Assembly: GCA_016882485.1 (NCBI GenBank)
Contig: VGPT01000004.1
Coordinates: forward strand, 1-64,000
Source of the DNA: Cyanobacteria bacterium M_surface_10_m1_298
Lineage (GTDB): Bacteria; Cyanobacteriota; Cyanobacteriia; PCC-6307; Cyanobiaceae
DNA length: 64,000 nucleotides
Direction of reading: 5' to 3'
The notes beneath the pieces are model-generated. The model did no database searches. It saw only the letters and a list, made by a program, of their open reading frames with translations, and was not told the origin of the DNA. Positions 8,180 to 16,219 of the stretch are shown here, one piece after another (within the stretch, counting starts at the first letter, position 1; each line of letters begins with the position of its first letter). Position numbers and translations under genes: made by a program.

Positions 8180-8407
8180 ATGGAGCCAACAGGCACGGTG
8201 AGCATGTGTGCTGAGGTCCCCGAGCCCCTGTTGCAGTCGATGCAGGGCTTCATCGAGGCCCATCCGAATTGGGATCAATACCGCTTGTTCCAGGCCGCCT
8301 TGGCCGGGTTCCTGGTGCAGAACGGTGTGCAGACCCGAGAGATCACCCGCTGTTACCTCGCCAACCTGTTCCCTCAGCAGTCCCGCTTCAGCGATCCGAT
8401 CGCCTAA
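8180..8407 (+). CDS. DUF2811 family small protein
   Basis: This 75-residue soluble protein contains CAEVPEPLLQSMQGFIEAHP, NWDQYRLFQAALAGFLVQNG and a C-terminal TRCYLANLF segment, the pattern of the cyanobacterial DUF2811 family. The fold looks like a short ribbon-helix-helix-type protein, but no function is known to me. The ATG at 8180 is preceded by an AGGTGAG-like ribosome-binding site. Its stop overlaps the end of the convergent membrane protein gene by 4 nt. Confidence 0.75.
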   Translation: MEPTGTVSMCAEVPEPLLQSMQGFIEAHPNWDQYRLFQAALAGFLVQNGVQTREITRCYLANLFPQQSRFSDPIA

Positions 8408-9153
8408 GCCCTCGCGCTCGTGAAGCTGTTGGTCACCGTGGTGGCCAGCAGCGGCAGGGCGATCACCAACGCCACCGCGGTGATCGGTAGCCCGAGGCCT
8501 TCCAGCAGCACTTCCGCCACCAGCCCCAGCAGCAGCGGCGCCATGGCGATCAAAAGCACAACGCCAGCGAGCCCCAGCAGGCCTGCGCTGCGCCGGGGGA
8601 GCAGGGCCCAACCCCTCTTCAGGGCGGCCAGGGGATCGAGGTCGTCCGACACGATCCAGCAGGCCAGAAACAGTTGGCTCAGAGCCAGGGCAACGCTCAG
8701 CAGCAGCCCCACGGCAACGGCGAGGGGAGCCAGGGCCGGCAGCAGGAGCAGAAGCAACGACCAGAGGCCAAAGCTGCTCAACACAATCAGGCTGATCAGC
8801 GCCATCAGCAGCAACAGCCCACGGCACAACTGCCAGCTGCAGTGGCCATGCCAGCGAAATAGGGCGTCGGCGCGCGGTGCCTCGGCGGCGGCAAGGCTCA
8901 ACCCGGCGCGGGTGAAGCCATCGATCATCCAGATCAGGCTTCCGAAGTAGAGAACGATGCCCAGCAGATGGGCCGTGGTGTTGAGCACCGCACTCCCGGC
9001 CTGCTCGGCACTGGCGAACACGCCCCAGCCCAGCAGGTGCAGGCCGCAGGTGGTGGCGCTGAACCCCAGGAGAGGCCAGGGATGCTGCCAGAGCTGCTGA
9101 GCGCTGGCCCGCAGCGCCCGCAGGGGCCGCAGTGCGCGACCGTGACCGTTCAA
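8404..9153 (-). CDS. Polytopic membrane protein of unknown function
   Basis: This 249-residue protein has about six hydrophobic segments (roughly 28-50, 57-78, 108-130, 132-165, 190-215, 220-240) rich in Leu and Ala. No transporter signature is visible. Its organisation resembles the DUF975/DUF7544-like glycerophosphoryl-type membrane proteins, but I cannot assign it. The start is TTG at 9153, overlapping the stop of the EVE-domain gene as TTGA, which suggests translational coupling. Confidence 0.75.
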   Translation of the reverse strand: MNGHGRALRPLRALRASAQQLWQHPWPLLGFSATTCGLHLLGWGVFASAEQAGSAVLNTTAHLLGIVLYFGSLIWMIDGFTRAGLSLAAAEAPRADALFRWHGHCSWQLCRGLLLLMALISLIVLSSFGLWSLLLLLLPALAPLAVAVGLLLSVALALSQLFLACWIVSDDLDPLAALKRGWALLPRRSAGLLGLAGVVLLIAMAPLLLGLVAEVLLEGLGLPITAVALVIALPLLATTVTNSFTSARA

Positions 9154-9617
9154 AGGGGGCCCAACAGGCTGAGCAGGCGCTCGGCACTGGCCTCCGGCAC
9201 GGGAAGGATCGAGAGTCGGTTGCCCTGACGCACCACGGGCAACTCCTCGATGCTGAAGCTTTCGCGGAGGGCGTCGAGGCTCAGCAGTTCAGCGAAGGTG
9301 CCCAGATAACGCAAGCGGGCGCAGTCCCATCGGGGCGCGTCAGGTTTCGACTTCGGGTCGAAATACTTGTTGTTGGGATCAAATTGGCTCGGATCGGTGA
9401 TTCGGGTTTCAATCACCTCCATCAGCCCCACAATCCCCGGTGGCTTGGCATTGGAGTGGTAGAAAAAAGCCCGGTCGCCAGGTTGCATCGTGCGCATGAA
9501 GTTGCGCGCCTGGTAGTTACGAATGCCGTCCCAGAGGGTGGAGCCTTCCTGCTGGAGATGCTGAATCCCGTAGACATCGGGTTCGCTTTTCATCAGCCAG
9601 TAGGCCATGACCACCAT
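9150..9617 (-). CDS. EVE-domain protein
   Basis: This 155-residue PUA-like protein opens with MAYWLMKSEPDVYGIQHL and has the family markers WDGIRNYQARNFMRTMQPGD, FFYHSNAKPPGIVGLMEV and YFDPKSKPDAPRWDCARL. EVE proteins (thymocyte nuclear protein 1 family) are predicted to read modified bases in RNA or DNA; the cognate base here is unknown. Two in-frame ATGs, 9617 and 9608, are possible, and the second matches the conserved N-terminus better. It lies 30 bp downstream of murD on the same strand. Confidence 0.9.
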   Translation of the reverse strand: MVVMAYWLMKSEPDVYGIQHLQQEGSTLWDGIRNYQARNFMRTMQPGDRAFFYHSNAKPPGIVGLMEVIETRITDPSQFDPNNKYFDPKSKPDAPRWDCARLRYLGTFAELLSLDALRESFSIEELPVVRQGNRLSILPVPEASAERLLSLLGPL

Positions 9618-9647
9618 CAGCTATGGCGGCGAGTGTAAAGCGATTGA

Positions 9648-11057
9648 CTAGCCCGCCTGAAGACTGTTTGTCAGCGCACGAAAATGATCGCCACGGGCTT
9701 CAAAGTCGCTGTACTGATCAAAGCTGGCGCAGGCTGGTGACAGCAGCACCGCTTCGCAGCCGTGGTTGCGGCTGAGCTGATGGGCGCTGCGCACGGCTTC
9801 AGCTAGATCCGCGTGGCGTTCGATCACCCCGCCGAAGTGCGCGTTCTGCAGCATCTGCTCAAACGTCTCCTGGGCCGCGCCAAACAGCACCACTGCGGCG
9901 GCCTTCTCGTGGAGAGCCTCGAGCCAACCGCTGGCCTCGCCCTGTTTGGCCTCCCCTCCAGCCAGCACCACCAGGGGGCCATCCAGAGCCCGCAACGCCA
10001 CTTCGGCAGCGTCGTAGTTGGTGGCCTTGCTGTCGTTGATCCAGCGGATCCCTTCGAGCTCGCGGATCAGCTCCAGCCGATGGGGCACGCCCGGGAACAC
10101 CCGGAGAGCCGCTTCCATCTCTGGGCCCTTGAGGCCCAACTCCAGGCCAACCGCGACGGCCAGCAGCATGTTCTGGCGGTTGTGGGCACCGGGCATCGCC
10201 AGGGATCCAGCCTTCAGTAGGGGACCATCGGCGTGCATGACCTGGTCGGCCTCGATCCAGAGCCAGGGGTCGATGCCTTGGCTCCGGGCCCGGGCGGGAT
10301 CGGCAGCGGTGACCCAGCGGGCCTGATCCCAGCTGGAGGCTCGGCTGGCGAGATCCGGATCATCAGCGTTGAGGATGCGCACGCGGGAGTGCTCCAGCAG
10401 GCTGCGTTTGATCGCCCGGTAGTTGTCGAGGGTGCCGTGCCGCTCCAGATGATCCGGGGTGAGGGTGGTCCAGATGCCGATCTCCGGAGCCAGAGCCGGC
10501 GCTGATTCGATCTGGTAGCTGCTCAGTTCCACCACCAGCCAAGCGGGGAGACCGGCGGCCGACGCCAGGCGCTCGAGGGCTAACTCCGCCGCCGAGTGCC
10601 CCACGTTGCCGCACATCGGCGCATCGAGACCGGCCTGCTTGAGCAGGTGAGCCACCAGATGGGTGACCGTGGTTTTGCCATTGGTTCCTGTGATGCCAAT
10701 CCAGGGAACGGGGCGCGTGGCTTCCCAGGCGGTGCTGATCTCGCCATCCGTTGGGATACCCCGCTCCCGCAGGGCCTCGAGCACAGGGTGGTCCCAGCGG
10801 ATGCCAGGGCTGACAATCACCCTCTGGATCGGGGCGTTGAGCCCTTCAAAGCTCGAGAGGGCGAGCGGTTGCCCCAGGCGAACCGCGATGCCCTCCTGTT
10901 GCAGCAGGTCTGCTTTGCGGTGATGCTCCGGGCTGTCACCGCTCTCCAGCACCAAAACCGGCTGGCCGTGGCGGCGCAGCAGACGCGCTGCCCCGAGGCC
11001 TGATCGCCCCAACCCGAGCACAACGGTTTGTGCTGAACTGCTCTGCTCGGCCGTCAT
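9648..11057 (-). CDS. murD: UDP-N-acetylmuramoylalanine--D-glutamate ligase
   Basis: This 469-residue cytoplasmic ligase adds D-glutamate to UDP-MurNAc-L-Ala in peptidoglycan synthesis. The N-terminal Rossmann-like part (VVLGLGRSGLGAARLL, 11-26), the ATP loop GITGTNGKTTVTHL (near 116-129), and the C-terminal INDSKATNYDAAEVALRAL and SPACASFDQYSDFEARGDHF segments are all present. Length is normal. tRNA-Val lies just upstream on the same strand. Confidence 0.95.
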   Translation of the reverse strand: MTAEQSSSAQTVVLGLGRSGLGAARLLRRHGQPVLVLESGDSPEHHRKADLLQQEGIAVRLGQPLALSSFEGLNAPIQRVIVSPGIRWDHPVLEALRERGIPTDGEISTAWEATRPVPWIGITGTNGKTTVTHLVAHLLKQAGLDAPMCGNVGHSAAELALERLASAAGLPAWLVVELSSYQIESAPALAPEIGIWTTLTPDHLERHGTLDNYRAIKRSLLEHSRVRILNADDPDLASRASSWDQARWVTAADPARARSQGIDPWLWIEADQVMHADGPLLKAGSLAMPGAHNRQNMLLAVAVGLELGLKGPEMEAALRVFPGVPHRLELIRELEGIRWINDSKATNYDAAEVALRALDGPLVVLAGGEAKQGEASGWLEALHEKAAAVVLFGAAQETFEQMLQNAHFGGVIERHADLAEAVRSAHQLSRNHGCEAVLLSPACASFDQYSDFEARGDHFRALTNSLQAG

Positions 11058-11093
11058 CGCTCGCGCAGGTGGGCGTTTTGACCCTTGGGGAAG

Positions 11094-11165
11094 TGGGCGA
11101 TACTGGAATCGAACCAGTGACTCCTACCGTGTCAAGGTAGTGCTCTACCTCTGAGCTAATCGCCC
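11094..11165 (-). tRNA. tRNA-Val (GAC)
   Basis: On the minus strand the 7-bp acceptor stem GGGCGAT/ATCGCCC encloses a D arm (AGCTCAGAGGTAGAGC), an anticodon stem CTACC/GGTAG around loop TTGACAC (anticodon GAC), and a T arm with GGTTCGATTCC. CCA is not encoded. The discriminator base is A. Confidence 0.95.
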
Positions 11166-11222
11166 TCAGAAGCCTTTCGGCCTAGGGAACTTAGCAGTTG
11201 GTCAGGAGCAGGCTGCCTGGGC

Positions 11223-12008
11223 TCAGCGGCGCTCCATCACCACGCGCCAGCGGTCGCGCTTGGTCGGTTGGATCTCCTGAATTTCCAGTTCTCCCCGGCC
11301 ATCCAAGCGGATGCGATCACCGCGCTGCACCTCCCGGCTCGGGCTGGTAATCACGCTCCAATTCACCCGCACTGCTCCCGCGCGGATCAGATCGGCCATG
11401 CGGTTGCGCGAGAGGCCGAGTCCCGCAGAGCCCACCGCATCCAGGCGTAGGGAAGCCTCCACGCTGGAGAGCTGCTTTGGGCTGCGGCTGGCGGGGAGTT
11501 GCAGCTGTGCCAGTGGCACCAGCTCCGCCTGCACCTCCACGCTGCGCACCTGGGCTGCTCTGCCCTGCCAGAGCTCCGCCTGCTCCGCGCTGATCACCAG
11601 TTGCGCGCCCCGATCGCCGCGCATCCAGATGTCCCCCAGGCTGCTGGGGTCGGCACCGGCCTCGATCAATCCCCGCCGCACGTCCGAGGGTTCGGCAGGG
11701 TCAAACAGGAAGTTGCCGCTGAGCAACAGGCCCATCAGTGGAGCTGAGAGCACGAGCTCCTCGCTGGCCTGTTCGCGGCGATGCAGCAGCAAGCGTCGCC
11801 GCTCCGCCTGGGGCCAGCCTCCGTCGCTGATCAGTGCCACTTCGCTGAGGCTCCCCAGCAGGCGCTCCACCTCCTCACGGCCGTCGGCGGCCAGAAATCC
11901 TGTCCAGACCGGTTCCCAGGTGCGAAGCGCCTGCTCCGCCTGATCAATCACCACCGTGAGCAAGTCGGGGTTGCGGCTCCCCTGCAGCAGTTCCGAGCGC
12001 GGCAGCAT
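11223..12008 (-). CDS. Photosystem II S4-domain protein
   Basis: This 261-residue protein belongs to the cyanobacterial/plastid 'photosystem II S4 domain' group related to YlmH. The N-terminal part resembles the YlmH domain, with LFDPAEPSDVRRGLIEAGAD. The C-terminal S4 RNA-binding motif runs from SVEASLRLDAVGSAGLGLSR to about residue 250 (NRMADLIRAGAVRVNW, GDRIRLDGRGELEI). A role in PSII assembly or RNA binding is taken from the family name, not shown here. It is followed by tRNA-Val. Confidence 0.88.
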   Translation of the reverse strand: MLPRSELLQGSRNPDLLTVVIDQAEQALRTWEPVWTGFLAADGREEVERLLGSLSEVALISDGGWPQAERRRLLLHRREQASEELVLSAPLMGLLLSGNFLFDPAEPSDVRRGLIEAGADPSSLGDIWMRGDRGAQLVISAEQAELWQGRAAQVRSVEVQAELVPLAQLQLPASRSPKQLSSVEASLRLDAVGSAGLGLSRNRMADLIRAGAVRVNWSVITSPSREVQRGDRIRLDGRGELEIQEIQPTKRDRWRVVMERR

Positions 12009-12017
12009 GCGGTTCCC

Positions 12018-12521
12018 TCAGCCCTCGTTCAGGCGCACCACGCTCTGGGGTTTGGCCTCCTGGAGCCGCGTCCAGGGAATGTCCACGCCCGTGGCGGTTT
12101 CAACCAGCAGAAGCCAGTTGCCCTCCTCCAGGCGGTTGCGCAGGGCGCGCACCCGGTCATCCACCTCCGAGGTCACGCTGGCCGCGGCGGCGAAGCTGCC
12201 CATGAGGCCGGACCCGAGCCCCAGCAAACCACCGATCAGATGGGAGCCGATCGGCCCGGCAAAGGCGAAGGTGTCCAGATCGGTGATGTAGGTGAAGGTG
12301 AGGCCTGCGAAGAAGCCAAAGGGCATCAACCAGGTGGCCATGCCCCGCTGCCGCCGTCGCCGCGCGATGGCGGGGTTGAGTTCATCCACGGAGGCCAGAT
12401 CGGTTTCGGATTCACCGATCGCCACCAGCCGGATCGGCGCGGGGGTCAGGGCTGCCAGCTGGTCCTTCAGCCGATGCAACTGCTGACGCCCTGAGAGCAC
12501 CACCACAACGCTGCTGCCCAC
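12018..12521 (-). CDS. Conserved cyanobacterial membrane protein beside serA
   Basis: This 167-residue protein has an N-terminal alpha/beta segment (SSVVVVLSGRQQLHRLKDQL) and two transmembrane helices in the middle (WLMPFGFFAGLTFTYI, then HLIGGLLGLGSGLMGSFAAA). A C-terminal cytoplasmic-type domain contains NWLLLVETATGVDIPWTRL. The architecture resembles membrane-embedded glycine-zipper proteins; function unknown. GTG 12521 is preferred because an upstream ATG at 12602 adds a low-complexity Pro-rich leader, though that start is possible. It ends 9 bp before the S4 protein and is divergent from serA. Confidence 0.7.
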   Translation of the reverse strand: MGSSVVVVLSGRQQLHRLKDQLAALTPAPIRLVAIGESETDLASVDELNPAIARRRRQRGMATWLMPFGFFAGLTFTYITDLDTFAFAGPIGSHLIGGLLGLGSGLMGSFAAAASVTSEVDDRVRALRNRLEEGNWLLLVETATGVDIPWTRLQEAKPQSVVRLNEG

Positions 12522-12642
12522 GAGTTCACCGCCAAGACCTGGCAATTCTCCATGCTTCTGCCCTGGGCTGGGCCTTGGTTTGAGGGGCCTTTGGGGGCCC
12601 ATCTCTACACTTCACCTCCGGCCGCCCCCACCCCGCCGGGTC

Positions 12643-14229
12643 ATGACGAAGGTTCTGGTTTCTGATCCCATTGATCAAGTAGGGATCGACATCCTGTCCC
12701 AAGTGGCCCAGGTGGATGTCCGCACGGGCCTACCGCCCGAGCAGCTCAAGGAGATCATCGGCGACTACGACGCCTTGATGATCCGCTCCGGCACCACGGT
12801 GACGGCCGACATCATCGAAGCCGCAGGCAAGCTGCGGATCATCGGCCGTGCCGGCGTTGGCGTTGACAACGTGGATGTGCCGGCGGCCACCAAGCGAGGC
12901 GTGATCGTCGTGAACTCGCCCGAGGGCAACACGATCGCCGCGGCTGAGCATGCCCTGGCCCTGATGCTCTCGTTGTCGCGGCATGTGCCCCACGCCCACG
13001 TGAGCACCATGGCCGGCGGTTGGGATCGCAAGAAATACGTCGGCAACGAGCTCTACAAGAAGACTCTTGGCGTGGTGGGTCTGGGCAAGATCGGCTCCCA
13101 TGTGGCCCGCGTGGCCAAGGCCATGGGCATGGATGTGATGGCCTATGACCCCTTCGTTTCAGCTGAGCGCGCCCAGCAGATGCAGGTGCGCTTGATGGAG
13201 CTACCGGCCCTCTTCGCTGAGGCCGACTACGTGAGCCTGCACCTGCCGCGCACGCCCGACACCGAAAACCTGGTGAACGCCGAGCTGCTGCGCACGATGA
13301 AGCCCACCGCGCGCATCGTGAACTGTGCCCGGGGCGGGATCATCGATGAGAAGGCCCTGGCTGAAGCCGTTGAGAAGGGCGTGATCGCCGGCGCGGCTCT
13401 CGATGTCTATGCCAAGGAGCCCCTGGAGGCCGATTCCGCGCTGCGGAGTGTCAGCGAGCGCCTGATCCTCACTCCCCACCTCGGAGCCTCGACGGAAGAG
13501 GCCCAGGAAAACGTGGCGGTGGATGTGGCGGAGCAGATCCGTGATGTGCTGTTGGGCCTGCCCGCGCGCAGTGCCGTGAATATCCCAGGCCTGAACGCCG
13601 AGGTGATGGAGCAGCTCAAGCCCCATCTGCAACTGGCCGAAACCCTCGGTCAGCTGCTCGGTCAGCTCGCCGGTGGGCAGATCAGTGAGCTGGAGGTGCG
13701 TCTGCAGGGCGAGTTCGCCACGCACCCTGCGCAACCTCTGGTGATCGCATCCCTCAAGGGTCTGCTTTCGAGTGCCCTGGGCGATTCGATCAACTTTGTG
13801 AACGCCGGCCTCGAGGCGAAGGAACGCGGCATCCACGTGCTCGAAGTGAAAGACGACGCAGCCCGGGATTTTGCTGGCGGTTCACTCCAGCTCAGCGCCA
13901 AAGGGGCCAAGGGCAGCCATGCCGTGACCGGCACCGTGTTTGCCGATGGCGAGCTGCGGGTGACCACCATCGACGAGTTCCCGGTGAACGTGTCCCCCAG
14001 CAAGCACATGCTGTTTACCCGTCACCGGGACATGCCGGGGATCATCGGCAACCTGGGTTCCGTGCTCGGTGAGCACAACGTGAACATCGCCTCGATGCAG
14101 GTGGGTCGCCGCATCGTGCGGGGTGATGCGGTGATGGTGCTGAGCCTCGATGACCCCCTGCCCGCCAGCCTGCTGGCCACCATTCACCAGATCAACGGGA
14201 TCCAGGAAGCCCACCCCGTGACCCTCTGA
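12643..14229 (+). CDS. serA: D-3-phosphoglycerate dehydrogenase
   Basis: This 528-residue enzyme commits 3-phosphoglycerate to serine synthesis. The NAD-binding loop VVGLGKIGSHVARVAKAMGM (near 146-165), the substrate Arg in NCARGGIIDEKALAEAVEKG, and the His in LILTPHLGASTEEAQENV define the catalytic domains. An intervening ASB domain and a C-terminal ACT domain (TRHRDMPGIIGNLGSVLGEH) make it the long, allosteric form. The ATG at 12643 fits the conserved MTKVLVSDPI start. prmA follows after 19 bp. Confidence 0.96.
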   Translation: MTKVLVSDPIDQVGIDILSQVAQVDVRTGLPPEQLKEIIGDYDALMIRSGTTVTADIIEAAGKLRIIGRAGVGVDNVDVPAATKRGVIVVNSPEGNTIAAAEHALALMLSLSRHVPHAHVSTMAGGWDRKKYVGNELYKKTLGVVGLGKIGSHVARVAKAMGMDVMAYDPFVSAERAQQMQVRLMELPALFAEADYVSLHLPRTPDTENLVNAELLRTMKPTARIVNCARGGIIDEKALAEAVEKGVIAGAALDVYAKEPLEADSALRSVSERLILTPHLGASTEEAQENVAVDVAEQIRDVLLGLPARSAVNIPGLNAEVMEQLKPHLQLAETLGQLLGQLAGGQISELEVRLQGEFATHPAQPLVIASLKGLLSSALGDSINFVNAGLEAKERGIHVLEVKDDAARDFAGGSLQLSAKGAKGSHAVTGTVFADGELRVTTIDEFPVNVSPSKHMLFTRHRDMPGIIGNLGSVLGEHNVNIASMQVGRRIVRGDAVMVLSLDDPLPASLLATIHQINGIQEAHPVTL

Positions 14230-14248
14230 GCACGGAGCTCCCCCACCG

Positions 14249-15172
14249 ATGACGCTCTCCTGGTGGCGCCTCGAACTGCTCTCGCTTCCAGAGCTTGAGG
14301 AATCGCTGATCTGGAAGCTCAACACCCTGGGGATCCCCAGGGTGGCGGTGCGCCATCGCCCGGAGCAGCCTGACCAGCGCCAGCTGGTGGCCTGGTTGCC
14401 GGCCTCAGACTGGCCGGAGGCGGAGCGAATCCAGCTGGAGCAGGCTCTAGCCCCCTTGGCGGACACCTTTGGGCTTCGCCTGCCCTCGATCGCCTGGGAG
14501 CAGCAGGATGATGAGGATTGGAGCCTCAGCTGGAAACAGCACTGGGAGGCTGATCCGGTGGGCCAGCGCCTGTTGATTCTTCCCGCCTGGCTCGAGCTGC
14601 CCGCCGAACATGCGGATCGCCTGGTGATCCGCATGGATCCAGGCAGCGCCTTCGGCACAGGTAGCCATCCCACCACCCGCCTTTGTCTCGAGGCGATTGA
14701 GGTCCTTGCGGAGCAGAGGGGCACCCAGGGGGCTCCTGACCTGGGCCCGATCCGGGTGGCCGATCTGGGCTGCGGCAGCGGCATTCTTGGCATTGCGGCC
14801 CTGCTGCAGGGGGCAACGACGGTGGCCGCGGCTGACACCGACTCTCTAGCGGTGCGTGCCACCCGCGATAACGCGGTGGTCAGTGGCTTCAGCGATCGCT
14901 TGCAGGTGGAGTTGGGCTCGGTCGAAACCCTCGCGGAGCTGCTACAGGGCCAGCCCGCGGATCTCCTGCTCTGCAACATTCTGGCGCCAGTGATTGAAGC
15001 GCTCTGCCCCGCCTTCCAGAGCGTTCTCGCGCCCACGGGCCTGGGCCTGCTGAGTGGTCTGCTGGTGGAGCAGGCTCCGCGTCTGCAGGCGGCACTGCTG
15101 GAGCAGGGTTGGCAGGCGGAGCTCGCCGCACAGCAGAGCCAGTGGGGCTTGATGACGATTAGGCGGGCCTGA
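14249..15172 (+). CDS. prmA: Ribosomal protein L11 methyltransferase
   Basis: This 307-residue SAM-dependent enzyme trimethylates ribosomal protein L11. The N-terminal L11-recognition domain is followed by the diagnostic MDPGSAFGTGSHPTTRLCLE, motif I VADLGCGSGILGIAALL, and the post-I/IV segment DLLLCNILAPVIEAL. Length is normal (~290-310). It sits 19 bp behind serA on the plus strand and is probably co-transcribed. Confidence 0.95.
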   Translation: MTLSWWRLELLSLPELEESLIWKLNTLGIPRVAVRHRPEQPDQRQLVAWLPASDWPEAERIQLEQALAPLADTFGLRLPSIAWEQQDDEDWSLSWKQHWEADPVGQRLLILPAWLELPAEHADRLVIRMDPGSAFGTGSHPTTRLCLEAIEVLAEQRGTQGAPDLGPIRVADLGCGSGILGIAALLQGATTVAAADTDSLAVRATRDNAVVSGFSDRLQVELGSVETLAELLQGQPADLLLCNILAPVIEALCPAFQSVLAPTGLGLLSGLLVEQAPRLQAALLEQGWQAELAAQQSQWGLMTIRRA

Positions 15173-15350
15173 ACAAAATTCGGCAACCCCCGTTGTTGCA
15201 TAAGTCACGCTGATGTGTGCCTGGCTGTCCCATTGGCCTTCGCGGGCAGATGGCCACAGAACCCCTGGATCAGCCCTTGTCGGATGTAGGAAGGGTCCGT
15301 CCTACGGGCCCGGGAACAATCCCAGGAGCCTGTGAGCCCCAATCCCTTCC
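15173..15350 (+). promoter_or_regulatory. Leader and promoter region of the ferredoxin gene
   Basis: This 178-bp gap includes a 6-bp-stem inverted repeat GTAGGA/TCCTAC at 15286-15305, about 45 bp upstream of the ferredoxin start. It is probably a leader hairpin or protein site. No confident -10/-35 pair is visible. Confidence 0.35.
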
Positions 15351-15650
15351 ATGGCTTCCTACAAGGTCACCCTCATCAGCGAGGCAGAGGGCCTCAACAA
15401 GACCATCGAGGTTCCCGACGATCAGTACATCCTCGACGCCGCTGAAGAGCAGGGCATCGACCTCCCCTACTCCTGCCGTGCTGGTGCTTGCAGCACCTGC
15501 GCCGGCAAGCTGACCGCTGGCACCGTTGACCAGTCCGACCAGAGCTTCCTCGACGACGACCAGATCGAAGCTGGTTTCGTGCTGACCTGCGTGGCCTACC
15601 CCACCAGCGACTGCACCATCAAGACCCACGCCGAAGAAGAGCTGTACTGA
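15351..15650 (+). CDS. petF: Plant-type [2Fe-2S] ferredoxin
   Basis: This 99-residue acidic protein carries electrons from photosystem I to FNR, FTR and other acceptors. The cluster ligands are in the plant-type spacing: [14 protein letters not shown] gives Cys-x4-Cys-x2-Cys (about 42, 47, 50), and the fourth cysteine is in [11 protein letters not shown] (about 80). Its size and C-terminal EEELY are typical of photosynthetic ferredoxin I. It appears monocistronic, with its own leader and a strong terminator. Confidence 0.95.
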   Translation: MASYKVTLISEAEGLNKTIEVPDDQYILDAAEEQGIDLPYSCRAGACSTCAGKLTAGTVDQSDQSFLDDDQIEAGFVLTCVAYPTSDCTIKTHAEEELY

Positions 15651-15658
15651 GCTCCTCA

Positions 15659-15680
15659 GGGGCGTGCCTGTTCACGCCCC
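15659..15680 (+). other. 8-bp stem-loop just after the ferredoxin stop
   Basis: GGGGCGTG and CACGCCCC pair perfectly around CCTGTT, starting 8 nt after the stop codon. It has no T-run of its own. It probably protects the 3' end of the mRNA ahead of the real terminator. Confidence 0.45.
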
Positions 15681-15698
15681 GGCATTGGTTTCTCCCTC

Positions 15699-15722
15699 AC
15701 CACCCTTCGGGGTGGTTTTTTT
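15699..15722 (+). terminator. Rho-independent terminator of petF
   Basis: ACCACCC and GGGTGGT form a 7-bp stem closed by a stable TTCG tetraloop, followed directly by a six-base T-run. It ends about 70 nt after the ferredoxin stop. Confidence 0.88.
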
Positions 15723-15748
15723 GTCTTCAGAACCCTTCGCGTTCGACC

Positions 15749-16156
15749 GTGACCGCCGCCGCTTCCGCATCGGTTTCCGCACCAGCCCCGATCGATGCTG
15801 TCTATGCGTCCGGCAGTGAGCACACCAGCCCCGGGGCGCAGTACAGCTTCCGTGTGATCGGCCCCTGCTGTCGCCTGTTTGATCGCGAGGAGCTCCCCTG
15901 GCCTTGCTGTCGTCTGGCCTGGCGCAGCAAGGAGCCCAGTTGGAGGCGTGTGGGTCGTCGCTTCGTGGCGGATCTGGCCTCCCGCCGCTGCCCCTCCTAT
16001 GCGGTGGAGTTGCTTCAGCCGGGTTCTAGGCCCACCGTCACGGTGCTCACGCTGTTCTCGATGCGGCTCAGTGGGCCTCTACAGGAGTGGTGGTACAGCA
16101 AGCAGCCCAGCTCCTTCGATCCGGCCAATCAGAGGCCTCCGGCCCCCTCCGCTTGA
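15749..16156 (+). CDS. Hypothetical protein between petF and psbV
   Basis: This 135-residue open frame begins with GTG. After an Ala/Ser-rich N-terminus, the body (about 30-125) is rich in Trp, Cys and Arg with two CC pairs (IGPCCRLFDREELPWPCCRL), a YAVELLQPGSRPTVTVLTLF beta-like stretch and a terminal LQEWWYSKQPSSFDP. I recognise no family. The residue composition and independent position after the petF terminator support a real gene, but a spurious frame in GC-rich DNA cannot be excluded. Confidence 0.5.
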   Translation: MTAAASASVSAPAPIDAVYASGSEHTSPGAQYSFRVIGPCCRLFDREELPWPCCRLAWRSKEPSWRRVGRRFVADLASRRCPSYAVELLQPGSRPTVTVLTLFSMRLSGPLQEWWYSKQPSSFDPANQRPPAPSA

Positions 16157-16168
16157 GCCACAGCCAAC

Positions 16169-16193
16169 AAAAAGCCCCGCCGCTGGCGGGGCT
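16169..16193 (-). terminator. Rho-independent terminator of psbV
   Basis: Read on the minus strand, AGCCCCGCC and GGCGGGGCT form a 9-bp GC-rich stem with a 3-nt loop, followed by TTTTTG. It starts 27 nt after the psbV stop codon. Confidence 0.88.
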
Positions 16194-16219
16194 GAAGCGA
16201 TTGAGCTCGTTGGGATCGA

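Noticed and set aside
7874-9187. 437-codon open frame on the minus strand
   Set aside because: It is antisense to or out of frame with DUF2811 and the membrane protein gene, is Arg/Pro/Ala-rich and has no recognisable domain. Long shadow frames are normal at this GC content.
13882-15201. 439-codon minus-strand frame
   Set aside because: It lies across serA and prmA, both with clear family motifs. Its Ser/Arg-rich sequence looks like an antisense shadow.
15286-15305. Possible NtcA site (GTA...TAC) before petF
   Set aside because: The spacing between GTA and TAC is 14 nt, not 8, and the arms fit a simple hairpin better.
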